The notes under the pieces: generated by a model | Database searches by the model: none | Told to the model about the DNA's origin: nothing | Seen by the model: the letters and a program-made list of their open reading frames with translations, nothing else | Shown here: positions 10,885-21,283 of the stretch, in pieces | Position numbering within the stretch: the first letter of the stretch is position 1 | How the letters are laid out: the number at the start of each line of letters is the position of its first letter | Assembly (NCBI GenBank): GCA_032718475.1 | Contig: JAUCBJ010009013.1 | Location: forward strand, 1-54,668 | Length of the DNA: 54,668 nt | Direction: 5' to 3' | Source: Nemertoderma westbladi | Lineage: Eukaryota > Xenacoelomorpha > Nemertodermatida > Nemertodermatidae | Translations under genes and position numbers: made by a program

Positions 10885-11548
10885 CTCAGTCACTCAGTCA
10901 GCCGGTAGTCTGGTAGTGCAAGTACAGAAATACACTTAATCAGAATAAAATAATACAACATAAACAACAATTAATATATAAGTTATATATATGAACTTTA
11001 GACAGTTAGATTTATTTATAGATATATTTATTATTAGATTTAAAGATATTTACACGTCTTTACCTAAGATTTCTGATTTATAGGCTAATTAAAATATAAC
11101 GCAAATAGTCTTCCGACCATGCTTGTTGTTAGCAACATCGGCTCTTAAAGTAAGTACCGGTATGGTGGTAAGTATTTAAGAGATGCTGTACTGGCTGACT
11201 GGTACTAAGTACTATCTAACTACTCTACCCTACACAGCCTACATGTTCTAAGGCTTAGACAACATCTACCGGTACCGGTACGCATGGTAAAACAGTATGG
11301 TGAAGTCAAAATGTAATCTAGGACAATTCGTAAAGGGGTAAGGGCGAAAATTAAAATCGATAGGGGGATCTAAATTTATAAAATCGCCGCATCTCGCCGC
11401 AAATTATCTGATACATTGCTGCAAGTGGCGCAAGTCAATATTAAACATTTATTTTTATATTTACAGGGAAGCCTATACTAAGCCTAGTTATGGCATTGGA
11501 CATTATTATAAGAAGAAATAAAAAAATATGGTAAGGTTTTTAGTTATA
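10885..11548. other. No gene recognised
   Basis: AT-rich, with several TACCGG/CCGGTA words and a CAGTCACTCAGTCAG stretch directly after the array. No coding potential is seen. Confidence 0.4.
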
Positions 11549-11599
11549 TTATTTTACTGTATTATTATAGTTATACTGTAGATACATTAAGAGTATTTG

Positions 11600-11794
11600 A
11601 GTAACAATGTAAACCAATCTTGATGTATGTGATGGGATCAGAGATCCCGACCGGGTAGGTTGTTCGTACGCGTCACCGCAGGCTGGGATGGTGTCACTGA
11701 TAGCTTGGGCGAGGCATTGGAGAAAAGCGTTCAGAGTTAATGTTGTTCCTTGGTGTTGTAATATAATAATAATAGCACAGTCGTCGGATGGCAA
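11600..11794 (-). CDS. Possible exon C of an unidentified minus-strand gene
   Basis: An open minus-strand stretch with balanced, coding-like composition (TLTLNAFLQCLAQAISDTIP, then ACGDAYEQPTRSGSLIPSH). It has higher GC than its flanks and lies near two other such stretches. No domain is recognised, and splice sites are not convincing. It may equally be a fragment of an old element. Confidence 0.25.
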
Positions 11795-11965
11795 TATTGC
11801 TTGATACCGGTAATAGATTGATATACAGCCGATGTTGATGATGGTAAAACAATATTACCAGTCTGCACTGAAACTGGGTAACTAACTAAACTGAATCACA
11901 AACCGGTAGCAGAAGATAATATATGATTGATATACCAATATTACTTCACTCCTACGCTACCTTGG

Positions 11966-12121
11966 CCTGTTACCTAATGGATGTTCTCCTTTGCCCTTAT
12001 TGGCTAATACCCTACTTGTCGCCCTTTCACTCTCTGGGAGTGTTTCCCCTCTGCTGCTAGCCTCTACTAGCTGTGTCCCCTCCGAGGTGGTTTGACCTCT
12101 AACCTTCCTTTGTGTGTGGCT
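11966..12121 (-). CDS. Possible exon B of an unidentified minus-strand gene
   Basis: About 52 open codons, hydrophilic (TTSEGTQLVEASSRGETLPE, then SERATSRVLANKGKGEHPLG). GC is clearly higher than in neighbouring DNA. The frame closes after RPR. An AAG/GTAGCG donor-like word lies at that end. No family is recognised. Confidence 0.3.
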
Positions 12122-12171
12122 TCAGGGCTAGTGTTCACACATAACATTCCGTTGATACTGTTATTTCTGTA

Positions 12172-12462
12172 TCACCTCTGTAACTGATATACTTCAGTAT
12201 AATTTATATTTCTGGTTAGAAAACACACCACACTGTGGACACTAGTAGAGCCAGATTCTGGTGGTGGAGCCAATGGTGGCGGTGTCACCACGTTTGTTGA
12301 TGGCAGCTGAACCGGTTCAGATTGAGGCTGTCGGGTGGAGTAATATATTTGTGAGGGGTGTAGATTACTAATTTCGGTACGTTCATTTGGTAGGTGTACA
12401 GCCATTTGACCAGGTGTCGGCGAAATACGAATTTGAGAGTGGCGTTGCGGGAAGGATGGCAA
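12172..12462 (-). CDS. Possible exon A, Pro/Gln/Ser-rich
   Basis: An open minus-strand frame beginning at a TTG, not an ATG, so the true start or exon edge is unknown. Composition is Pro/Gln/Ser-rich (PPPLAPPPESGSTSVHS), typical of a disordered protein region. Order and strand agree with candidate exons B and C, but linkage is inference. Confidence 0.3.
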   Translation of the reverse strand: MPSFPQRHSQIRISPTPGQMAVHLPNERTEISNLHPSQIYYSTRQPQSEPVQLPSTNVVTPPPLAPPPESGSTSVHSVVCFLTRNINYTEVYQLQR

Positions 12463-12652
12463 AGCAAGACTATATAAATGTTATAATACAGTTGATATTT
12501 TGTAGTATTTAGTGATAGGGTTTGGTTTGGTTAGATTAGTTTGTGTAGGGTTACGCTAGGATAATGTTAGGTTTGTCTCGGGCTTGGTTAGCAAGCAAAC
12601 AGTCGGCTGAAGCCGGAGGCGACCAGAAGGCTCCTCTTTCGATCGCGCTCAA

Positions 12653-12668
12653 CCAACTGAGCTATCCC
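12653..12668 (-). other. tRNA-like A box / D-arm fragment
   Basis: On the minus strand the sequence reads GGGATAGCTCAGTTGG and continues TTGAGC, giving a perfect RNA polymerase III A box (TAGCTCAGTTGG) and a 4-bp D-arm stem GCTC/GAGC. No anticodon arm or B box follows, so this is not a functional tRNA gene. A tRNA-derived SINE head or tRNA fragment is likely. Confidence 0.45.
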
Positions 12669-12679
12669 AGTACCCACCA

Positions 12680-12694
12680 TTAGGTTAGGTTAGG
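12680..12694 (+). repeat. Three TTAGG units
   Basis: TTAGG three times followed by TTATG. It matches the arthropod-type telomere unit but is far too short to be a telomere. It sits about 10 bases beyond the tRNA-like fragment. Confidence 0.6.
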
Positions 12695-12842
12695 TTATGT
12701 TAAAAAACCAAAAATATAAAAACGTCAAAAAATAACAATTATCGGTATATAATATATATATACCATTTTCATAATGATAATAATAATAATTAGTGATAAC
12801 TCACTTCTTCTTAACCTTCTTGCCAACACGAATGGCTAGAGA

Positions 12843-12962
12843 CTATGACTGGTCTTCTGAGTCACTGTCAATCACCTGCAATGCAACTCGCTTGCGGCCA
12901 TCAAACCTAGTCGGCTGCAGTTCTTGGTCAGACCCAACACAATCGGAGTCTGCCACAGACAT
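12843..12962 (-). CDS. Short acidic ORF, possibly a terminal exon
   Basis: 39 codons from ATG (MSVADSDCVGSDQE ... DSDSEDQS). The open frame extends upstream of the ATG with SLLRAREIER until a stop at about 12990. After the TAG the same frame continues SLAIRVGKKVKKK. The residue pattern is coding-like, but no family is recognised. Confidence 0.3.
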   Translation of the reverse strand: MSVADSDCVGSDQELQPTRFDGRKRVALQVIDSDSEDQS

Positions 12963-12989
12963 TCTCTCGATTTCCCGAGCTCTTAGCAA

Positions 12990-14580
12990 TGAATCTATAT
13001 GTTAGCGCATTTGATAAAATATGTTCTTTCACTCTAAATTTTCCTGATTTCCAGTTTTCCTTGATTTATTCTGACAAACTTAGAGAACAATATATCAATT
13101 TGTAAATTTGTATCAAATTCGAACATTTAGATCACTTAGTTTCTGATGTTCCTACGAGAGAAACATCCCCGTGAACAGGTATGAGGTAAACTCATGGGGT
13201 AGAATACGTTTACCCTCTACATCAGTTATTTCCGGTCAATTATCATCGGTTGATAGCGCCCACACGGCTGGCAAGGATTGCCTATAGCAGGAACATAAGC
13301 TTGGATCGCCCTGCAGGCCACGACAAATGGTGCTGCTACAAACCTTCTTCATTGTCGTCTAAAAATTTAAAATATATAAGATTAGTTAGTTGTGTTGTTT
13401 ATGACGTTCAGGTGGGATTGGACTTGTTGATTGCAATTTACGTCTTTTTGGTCTCACAATCTGCTAATAATGTTAATTAAACCACATATATCTATATCTA
13501 TATATTCCATATATCTATAATCTATATTATTATTTTTTTAATATTTATAAGTCTCCGACCACGTCCCGCCACGCCCAAGTACCACCATTACTACTACTAC
13601 TAGGTCGAGCGAACTCGGACAGTGGAAATTAGATCCTTCCAGGCTTCCCGATTCTCCATAGTTGTCGCAATTTCGTTTCTCCTAATTTGTTAGCACTTAT
13701 TGTGCTGTCAATAATTGTCTGTGTGCCTGTCGAATTAATAGTTAGATAAAAAATAAATATATAACATCAACATACCCCTGTGATTTCCAATCTCTGCAAG
13801 TACATGGAGAACCCCTGAAGTTCTGGTGACTTCATTAAATCATTGATGTTATTGGGTATCCCAACAAAACCGGTGGTCTTGCCAGATGCAGTGGCTGGTG
13901 TTTGGTTACTATTGTTGGCAGATTGATTATTGCATTAATAGAACCAACCCGACCTGATCTCATTGTCCCTAAAAAACAATAATAAATATAATATACTAGA
14001 AAATCTATGGAAATTTTAATACTTTAATTATATATCTCCTGATTACAATTGTCAATATTTATTTATATTAATAGGCAATCTATGTGTCAGAATAATTTAT
14101 TGTAGGTGTGTCACAGCAATATGATGAAATTATAAATCGCCTCTAATAAATGTCATATAAATAAATTAATTTGATAATATAATAATATAAATGTGTACAT
14201 GCATGTTGTTTTTTCCTTATTATAGTCCTAAAACCCGAAAATAACAAAAATATAATTTAATAGGTAATATAATACTGTTATTAATGACATATAAGTAGCA
14301 TTTATATTGCATTTATTGTGAATACTGTATATAAGGCCTGCATAATTTTTGCATATATAAAGTAGTTCATATAAGTTGTGTACTACAAGGTATTAGGGAT
14401 ATAATTATAGAGCATAAGTACCGTACATTATCATTAAAACCTTGCAATCCAAAAAGTTTTTGACCTATCTATCAATAATACAAAATAATAAAATAGATGG
14501 CTACTCCAGTTTAAATTACAATAAAATTTCGGCATTAAAAAGGTAAACAGAGTTAAGTTACATAAATTTACTGTTTGGGA
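12990..14580. other. No gene; AT-rich, with one shared word
   Basis: The stretch from 12998 resembles 1272-1330. The TAC/CGAGCGAACTCG element is at 13589-13618. The remainder is very AT-rich with all frames closed. Confidence 0.45.
13589..13618 (+). repeat. TAC-repeat plus GGTCGAGCGAACTCGG element, copy 2
   Basis: Same element as 5577-5609, identical over the 18-base core and the preceding TAC repeats. Flanks differ: copy 1 is followed by CTTATATAG, copy 2 by ACAGTGGAAA. Confidence 0.7.
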
Positions 14581-15400
14581 TTAGTGCCAAGGGACAATGA
14601 CAAAGCGCGGTTGAACCGAAATAACTTCGGTCTGGACATTGTCCCTTGGGAGGTATCTCAACCGAAGAGACTCCTCGTTCAACTGAGTTGCCGTTATACT
14701 GGAGACATGCCAACTTAAGAGCAGGCAAGTTCTTGCTCGAATGGTAAAATGTCCCGAGACAGGGTTCTTATATGACGGCAGCCATAAACCAACCCTCAAC
14801 ATTGTCCTTCTCAACACTACAACAACCAGATCCAATGGATCTCGTCCGACGGTTGCAGAGACTGCCGCCACAGCACAAGTGGGACTAAGCACTTGTGGCA
14901 ATAGTACGAGGAGTTTCTCTCTGACCAGATGGTATTGGTAGTAGGCCGTCTCTTCTTTCAATGATATGTCCAGTGGGAGGGAGTGGAGAGACTGGTGGGT
15001 TGAAGGTCACTGGCAGGAGAGGGCTACGTTTAACCACAATGGGATTGGAGAGAGAGGAGTGGTGGAGGTAATAATCCCCGAGGAACAGGGGTTCCACCAC
15101 TTGTACCACTGAGCCGAGGGTGATCTCTGTGTGTTTGAATAGAGATCTTGAGGATGACGGATCACGAGTAAAAGTAATATATGACTGTTCACTATCTAAA
15201 TCACTGAGCACAACTTCGCGATCGTACACATGCTCCCGACGACTCGTCTTCGAAGAAGGGCCCAAAAACTCACCACCACTATCCCTGGTACCGCGACTGA
15301 CTCGGACGAAGCTCATGGCTTTATCTACCTTGGCAACCATGAGAATGATACCAATGATAACCATGTTGGTCGGGTCGAAATTCCGATACGATCCAGATAG
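14581..15400 (-). CDS. Two overlapping minus-strand open stretches, unknown
   Basis: One frame runs from about 15400 (after a TAG) to 14885, beginning with a hydrophobic stretch (MVIIGIILMVAKVDKA). It then has Ser/Arg-rich sequence and a Pro-rich tail (NPPVSPLPPTGHII). A second frame, 14961-14581, ends with LPRDNVQTEVISVQPRFVIV and a stop. The two frames overlap around 14890-14960 and may be one coding region with a frameshift or splice. Composition is more GC-rich and coding-like than the flanks. The first could be a membrane segment with a cytoplasmic tail, which is inference. No family is recognised. Confidence 0.3.
14588..14649. repeat. Small inverted repeat
   Basis: CCAAGGGACAAT at 14588-14599 and ATTGTCCCTTGG at 14638-14649 are reverse complements around a 38-base spacer. 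It lies at the 3' end of the minus-strand open stretch and could fold in RNA. Confidence 0.7.
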
Positions 15401-15453
15401 TACTACCTACTCCTGGTGAGTGATGTGGCATCCTTTCAATGGCCCTGCAGGAG

Positions 15454-15504
15454 CTGGTGCTGGGTCCCGTCCTGGTGCTGGGTCCCGTCCTGGTGCTGGG
15501 TCCC
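15454..15504. repeat. 18-bp tandem repeat, 2.8 copies
   Basis: CTGGTGCTGGGTCCCGTC occurs twice exactly, then once more truncated by three bases. On the minus strand one frame reads GPSTRT repeats. Confidence 0.9.
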
Positions 15505-16353
15505 ATAAACATTTAGTAACATTTCGCTATTATCGTTAATCTGGAGTGTTTTTTTTTTTTACATGACGGAATAATGGAATATATTTAATTTAATATAATA
15601 ATAATATAACTTAATATATTTTCCAAATTCCATGACGTCACCAGCTTAATTGTGCAAAGATAGGACATAACACAAATTAATAATATTGGCTGATGTCTAC
15701 AGACAAATTATTGTAAGGAAGTTAGTTTACCAGCCCCAAGCATAAAAAATAAACTCGTTTCAAATTTATGGTAGGACTACTGAGTTTATGGCTTACTGAG
15801 CCTACTGGCTCAGATTGAGTGGAAATAAAACCCTAAACAACATCGGAATATACAGTATATACCTACCTACATGTACAAGACAACGAAATTCTGAGATTCC
15901 TAGACAGGACATAAAGGGAAGTATATAAAACTGCAGAATTCACTGACCGACACAAACAATTTAATTTGATTCTAAATTATACCGAATTGAAAACACAAGA
16001 AACCTTTAAGTACAGAATAACCAAAAACAAGATATTACCAGTAGGCCTATTTATTATATTAACAAAAATATACCAATTTAAGAATAAAATTACGTATGTA
16101 ATTACGCAAACCAGTAAACATAGCACATCAATAATAACATTAACCTGTACGATCTAAATAGGCTTATTCTCATTTATTAATCTTTACAATATGGTACAGA
16201 CATACATATTTGTATGCCAGGGAAATGAGGTTACCTCAATTATATTTCAGAGAATGTAAGCAGAAATTAAAGCCATGGGGATATCGATTAACAATAATGC
16301 CTTAACAATCCATAAGATTTTACAATTGGATCAAAACTTGAACAAAAAATCCC
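15505..16353. other. No gene; 5' flank of a LINE fragment
   Basis: AT-rich. The open stretch at 15966-16157 is Ile/Thr/Lys-rich with no domain. The part from about 16275 may still belong to the LINE in a shifted frame. Confidence 0.4.
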
Positions 16354-17586
16354 ATGATTCAAGGTTCACCACTAGTTTATTTATCAAAAACCGAACCAAC
16401 AAAGAAACTTTTAGAAAGAAACATCACAAGAAACACAACTATCGCACCATCTCAAATTATTCAAACAGCAAATAAACTAAACAAGAGAACAAGCCCTGGC
16501 TATGACGAACTAGCCTCATCAACCATCCAACCAACAATATATCTTATCACTGAGCCCCTTGCTTATATAGTTAACATGTCTCTATGTAGTGGTTATTTCC
16601 CCAATAAAATGAAAATTGCACGTATTACCACCCCAATATTTAAAACTGATAATCTGACACTTGTTGAGAATTACAGACCAATATCCGTATTAGCATATTT
16701 TTCCAAAATACTTGAGAAAATCATTCAAACAGAACTCACAGATTACTTAATAAGAGAAGCCATACTTTCTCCAGCACAATTTTGCTTTAGAAATAAGAGA
16801 TCAACTCAACAAGCTCTACTTACACTACTAGACCATATTACAAATGCTCTAGATTCGGGGGAATATGCAATAGGTGTCTTAATTGAATTATCGAAAGCGT
16901 TTGACACTGTGAACCACAGAATATTACTCGAAAAATTACAATGTTACGGAATTGCTGAAACTGCGTTGGCCTGGATTACAAACTACTAATCTGACAGAAT
17001 TCAATATGTGACAGTAGGAAAAGGAAAATCACAACGAAAAACAATTACAATTGGACTGACTGCCTCAAGGTACACTCCTTACTTAGTCCACTACTGTTTA
17101 TCATTTATTGTAATGACTTAACTAACACGTGTGTGTAAACTAGCAAAATGTATTCTGTTTGCAGATGATACTAACTTATTAACAACAGGGAAGGACCTCG
17201 AGAAACTTATCACTGAAACAAACGACGACCTCCTTAATTTAACTAAATGGTTTCAATTAAATAGACTATCATTAAACATTAAAAAAACTAGCATTTATTA
17301 TATTAAAATTATATTTCGCACCACGAACAAACCACTTAAACTAAACCAACCAATGGATATTGTGATCAACAACATTGTTATCCAGAGAAATGCAGTTATT
17401 AAGTTTCTCGGAGTTCTTATAGATGAACACCTTACATGGAAATACCATTACGAGTACCTACCCAATAAAATAAGTCGCAACATCGGCATTATCAATAGAA
17501 TAATACATTTCATTACACCACAAGTGGCAGCAACTCTTTATAACACAATGATCAGCCCCTACTTATATTATTGCACCGCAGTTTAG
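16354..17586 (+). pseudogene. Decayed LINE reverse transcriptase (CR1/L2/Jockey-like)
   Basis: Fragments in order: NKRTSPGYDEL, VENYRPISVLAYFSKILEKI, a region like AQFCFRNKRSTQQAL, motif A LIELSKAFDTVNH, a frameshifted motif B (PQGTLL, then LSPLLFIIYCNDL near 17070-17120), motif C CILFADDTN near 17155, and the thumb-side block IKFLGVLIDEHLTWK and ISPYLYYC. This order is that of non-LTR retrotransposon RT, and the wording is closest to CR1/L2/Jockey-type elements. The endonuclease is missing and the frame closes at 17586, so it is truncated at both ends, with at least a stop near 16989 and shifts to 17131. It ends about 220 bases from the oppositely oriented recombinase-like gene and may have inserted into it. 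Confidence 0.85.
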
Positions 17587-17807
17587 GCAGCTACATCATA
17601 TAAATACACAGACTTTACAAATAACAGAGAACACAAACAAACCCAAACCCAAACAAACACTATAGATGCAAGAGAAAGCGAAAAAAATACAATGATAAGC
17701 CAAATTATAGAATGTTGCATAATCTCGCGAAAGGCAAAAGGCAACAAAAGGCAAATAACATTATCATTCATAGGGGCCTCGTTAACTTCAATCCACTTAC
17801 AATACGA

Positions 17808-19510
17808 TCAACTTACATTAAACAAGTCGGAATACTTTGTTATAAACACTCTCTTGTACAACATTTTGCCTAATGATATTTTCCCAACACTCCTAACCTT
17901 GATATCAAACACACCCATAGCTGCAGTCTCTAACAACTTGCGACAAGCCGTGGAAGTTAAATTGTGGTATGGAATTTCTGGGAATGTGTCGTAAAGTCTC
18001 TTTAATTCCTGTCTAGGGCTAATGAATTGCTTACCTAATGTATTTAGAAAGACATATTTTAGATCATTAGTAATATCTACAGATTTGGGTTGCATTCGAA
18101 CGATTTTAGGTCTAATATTTTCAATATAGAATACAATTTCGTCATAGAGATCATCTGATAAGCCAAAATGGGCAAGTTGTTGTGATGCTGTTTTATGCTC
18201 AGCAACAGCAACAACATGTATACCATCCCCACAGAATTTAGGTTGCCCCCCACAACGAAACTCAGAAAGCTGTAAAGTGCTCACAACCATCGGTCTTTGT
18301 ACTTCTAGAACCATAAGGGGGGCCATGAGGGACCTCACATCAAGCAACAACAAGAACAACAAGACTTAGAGAAGGGCTCACAACAAGAAGGTAATCTGTC
18401 CTATTTATTTGTTTTTGGCGTAGTAAATTTTGTTTTGCTAATTCAACTTGCTCCTTAACATTACTATCTGTTATAATACGTATAGTTAGTTTCTCGTGGA
18501 TCTCTATCTACAAACTTTTCATAGTCCTCTATCCTACGTTGTATAATTCTCTTACTTATGAGGTTAGAAATACTCGACTTTTGGAAGGCTTGGTGAGCAT
18601 CTAAACAATCTTTAAATTGGTCCCACAATGAGTCAGGTTTTATTCTAAAGTGGCCTTACTCGTTTATTCTGAACTTCATGTACTTCTTTAAGTTTTTTAA
18701 TGGACAATTAATACTCTCTGCAGTCATTCCTAATTCCTTAAGCTTGTATAAATACTCATCTACATAGTTTGTATTCCTCATGTTTTTTTCCAGTTCGGTC
18801 ATTTATATAGCTTGCGATTTTAAGTACGTCATAGGCCTGTGCTTTTGGATAACTTTGTCCCCCCCCCCCCCCCCCCCCCAGATTTCCCTTCCATCCTATT
18901 ACATTCTGAAAGGTAAAACCTATTAACAGATTGTGCTTTGTCCAGGTTGAAACGTTTATATAGTCCAGCATTTTGAATTTTAGATTTTATTGACCCTTCC
19001 CCCCATGATATAGATGGTTCTGATAGATGTTCTTGATTTTCTGTTCTTAATTTTTTCGGTGAGTTTTGAGGACTTTCACTAAAGCTAATAGAATCCGAGT
19101 CAAATATACGACACTTTCTTTTATGATTTATTTTTATTAATAGTTTATTTGGTGAACTTGGAGGGGCATAGGAACAAGAGGGTGGCACATCAAGACCAAT
19201 CATTGGTGAATGCACATTTACCACAGATGGACGATCAGTGGAGGTGCAGGCTGATGTTTCATGCTTTAATGTAGCACCTGCAGAGTTATCTATGTCAGTC
19301 GTATCAATATCAACCTCATATCTTTTTAAAAAGCTACAGAGCTTTACAACACTGATCCCACCACCTGCAAGTATTTCTCCTACCACCTCCACTATATTTC
19401 CAAGGGAAATAGAAATATTACCCTAAGGTTTTCTACTTCTTCCACATCAGTATTATTAGTATTCTTGGGGAAATTTTTATCAAGTCTGGCCTTTTGGTAC
19501 AACCTACCCT
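17808..19510 (-). pseudogene. Second tyrosine-recombinase-like gene, paralogue of 2724-5295
   Basis: Minus-strand pieces run from about 19510 to 17808. The N-terminal part (LYQKARLDKNF, one frameshift near 19420, then a Ser/Pro-rich stretch with SFSESPQNSPKKLRTE) has no finger. Around 18880 a 21-base C run interrupts the frame. Then come NYVDEYLYKLKELGMTAESI and LKNLKKYMKFR, a TAA, and SLWDQFKDCLDAHQAFQKSS, matching fragment 2 of the other gene. The catalytic part 18362-17808 has VQRPMVVSTLQLSEF (Arg), AVAEHKTASQQ (Lys), FYIENIRPKI, TSTACRKLLETAA (box Arg kept) and FITKYSDLFN (candidate Tyr). Right after FN comes GTAAGT at about 17812, a clean splice donor, so a further exon may lie downstream. 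Function is unknown. Confidence 0.65.
18859..18879. repeat. 21-base C run inside the minus-strand gene
   Basis: On the coding strand it is a poly-Gly-encoding G run between ECNRMEGK and the next conserved block. Length change here would shift the frame. Confidence 0.95.
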
Positions 19511-19728
19511 ACCCGTGAATGAATGAACCTGTGATATTGAAACTTATTGGATCAACCCTGGAGACTGGTAGTACTGCTGTACTGAAATGCAGTCTGCTAG
19601 TTAGGCTGTACAGCTATACAGGCTGCTGGTACTGGTACCAATTTAAACACTGAAAATATTGGCATTATTACAAATCATTACTAATAACAGATATTTTCAT
19701 TAAACTTTCTGGCTTCTGCAATGCGTGT

Positions 19729-19827
19729 ATGCCTCGAAAGGTTAAGAAGAGAAGGCGTAAATCCGGCAATACCCCAACTGCAACTGCTGTCGATGCCGGC
19801 TCTAATAAACCCGCTCACATAGTGTAA
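19729..19827 (+). CDS. 32-codon basic ORF, unknown
   Basis: From ATG: MPRKVKKRRRKSGN followed by a Thr/Ala-rich stretch and HIV-stop. A GTAAAA donor-like word overlaps the stop, so it could be a first coding exon. It resembles a nuclear-localisation-type N terminus. No homologue is recognised. Confidence 0.25.
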   Translation: MPRKVKKRRRKSGNTPTATAVDAGSNKPAHIV

Positions 19828-20608
19828 AAGCCTTTGCTGAATTGCCCCGTTATTTTTATTATCTTTTACATTAAAATACTCTGTAGTTGATTTAATAGGT
19901 GTAAGAGACCGTATTATTGCTGTATCGATGTTTTTTAGAGGATCTAAGAGCTATTTCCTCCGTATGTGTACTGTGGAAGGCATAGTTGATGATTCTATGG
20001 CAATTCCGTGACGCAAAAGGTGATAGCTACTCTTGAACAGTAGTTACTATGACGACGTTTAACAGCTGATGTTCATACGTGTTGATTTTCTTTGTTCTAC
20101 GGCGTCTCTCAGTTCAGCAGCCAATCAGAGCATTTTTATGGCTCTTGTACAGAAATTTCCTAGAAATCACGCAATGCTTTATGTGCAGTGTTTACATTCT
20201 GTCCTGAGCCAGGAGAGAGTGGCTTGGGAATGTTTTGTGCTTTTCTGTTTTAGCCTAACACTAGTAGGCTTAATTATAAGGACATATATCCGTTATCAAA
20301 CCTAAACTGACTGATTGTCTCAAACCAAACTGTTATACTGCTATTTACTGTCGGTTCTTCATAATATGGTTGATGAATTATTATATTTGGAATAACGATA
20401 AATAACCCCGAAAACCCAATATTCTTGATATACCGAAGGTAAGAGAGAAAGGTTACATATAACGATTGTGACTTATGTTAAAGTGGTTTGAAGTGAATCT
20501 AATGTTATTTGATAGACCCTACATGATTCGGTCCGTGTTCCTTTTATATGTGACTAAAATCAGTGAAGATCGGCAGATCAGTGTGCAGTATTGTGCAGCA
20601 TTGTGTGT
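19828..20608. other. No gene recognised
   Basis: Open stretches at 20069-20305 and 20475-20669 have no domains. The region probably belongs to the same dispersed element whose 3' part is the repeat at 20609-21002, but copy A is cut by the window edge, so this cannot be compared. Confidence 0.4.
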
Positions 20609-21002
20609 GAGTGAGACTGATAACGAAGCATTTCCTAAAGAATGCGCCATATATGTGAATTGTAACTAAGCCATATCGTTGTGAGTAGTTTAAGTCATAA
20701 CTCTGTTTATAGATAGAGCGCCACGTCCTAAAGGAACTGTTAATATTCCCCGAAGGTGAATAATATTGTCAGAGATTATATAATACTGTCAGTCGAATAA
20801 TACCTTAGGCTTACATAGCAATACGATTAAGCCGTCGAACCCAATCTCCCGGGTATATCCAGCGGGTGAATGATCGCGCACCGATTGGTTTCGACTAGTG
20901 TAGTGAATCAAATACTTGTCAGAGGCTAAAAGTGATTTATTATCTAGAAGACATCCTAATTTGGCGGGTTAAACTGCCAAAGGTCTGAAAGCGCGAACAA
21001 TA
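20609..21002 (+). repeat. Dispersed repeat, copy B
   Basis: Counterpart of 1-396. It contains AAAGAATGCGCCATATATGT, GCGCCACGTCCTAAAGGAAC and AACCCAATCTCCCGGG. It lies upstream of the BEL/Pao Gag ORF and might be part of an older element into which that retrotransposon inserted. Confidence 0.85.
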
Positions 21003-21283
21003 ACGGATATAGCTTCTGTATTGCAGTAGGCAATAAAGCTGAAGTACCGGCAACCGGTACCAAGTAGGCCTGACTACCTAACCACCCGGACCGGTACATA
21101 CAGCAGTACAGGTACAGCAGTATTATTCGATTTTGATAATTATATACCGGTAGGCCTTAATAATTAATCAGGGACTGCAGCCCTGGTTTTTTATTGAGAT
21201 TTTTACTTATTTCTGTCAAGTTTTATTTGTTTGTAGGCCAGTATTGAACAGAAGGCGTGTAAGCCTGATCAGATTGTACAGAC

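Noticed and set aside
12593-12675. Complete tRNA gene on the minus strand
   Set aside because: A D-arm and A box are present, but there is no anticodon arm, T arm or B box.
12680-12699. Telomere or interstitial telomeric array
   Set aside because: Only three TTAGG units.
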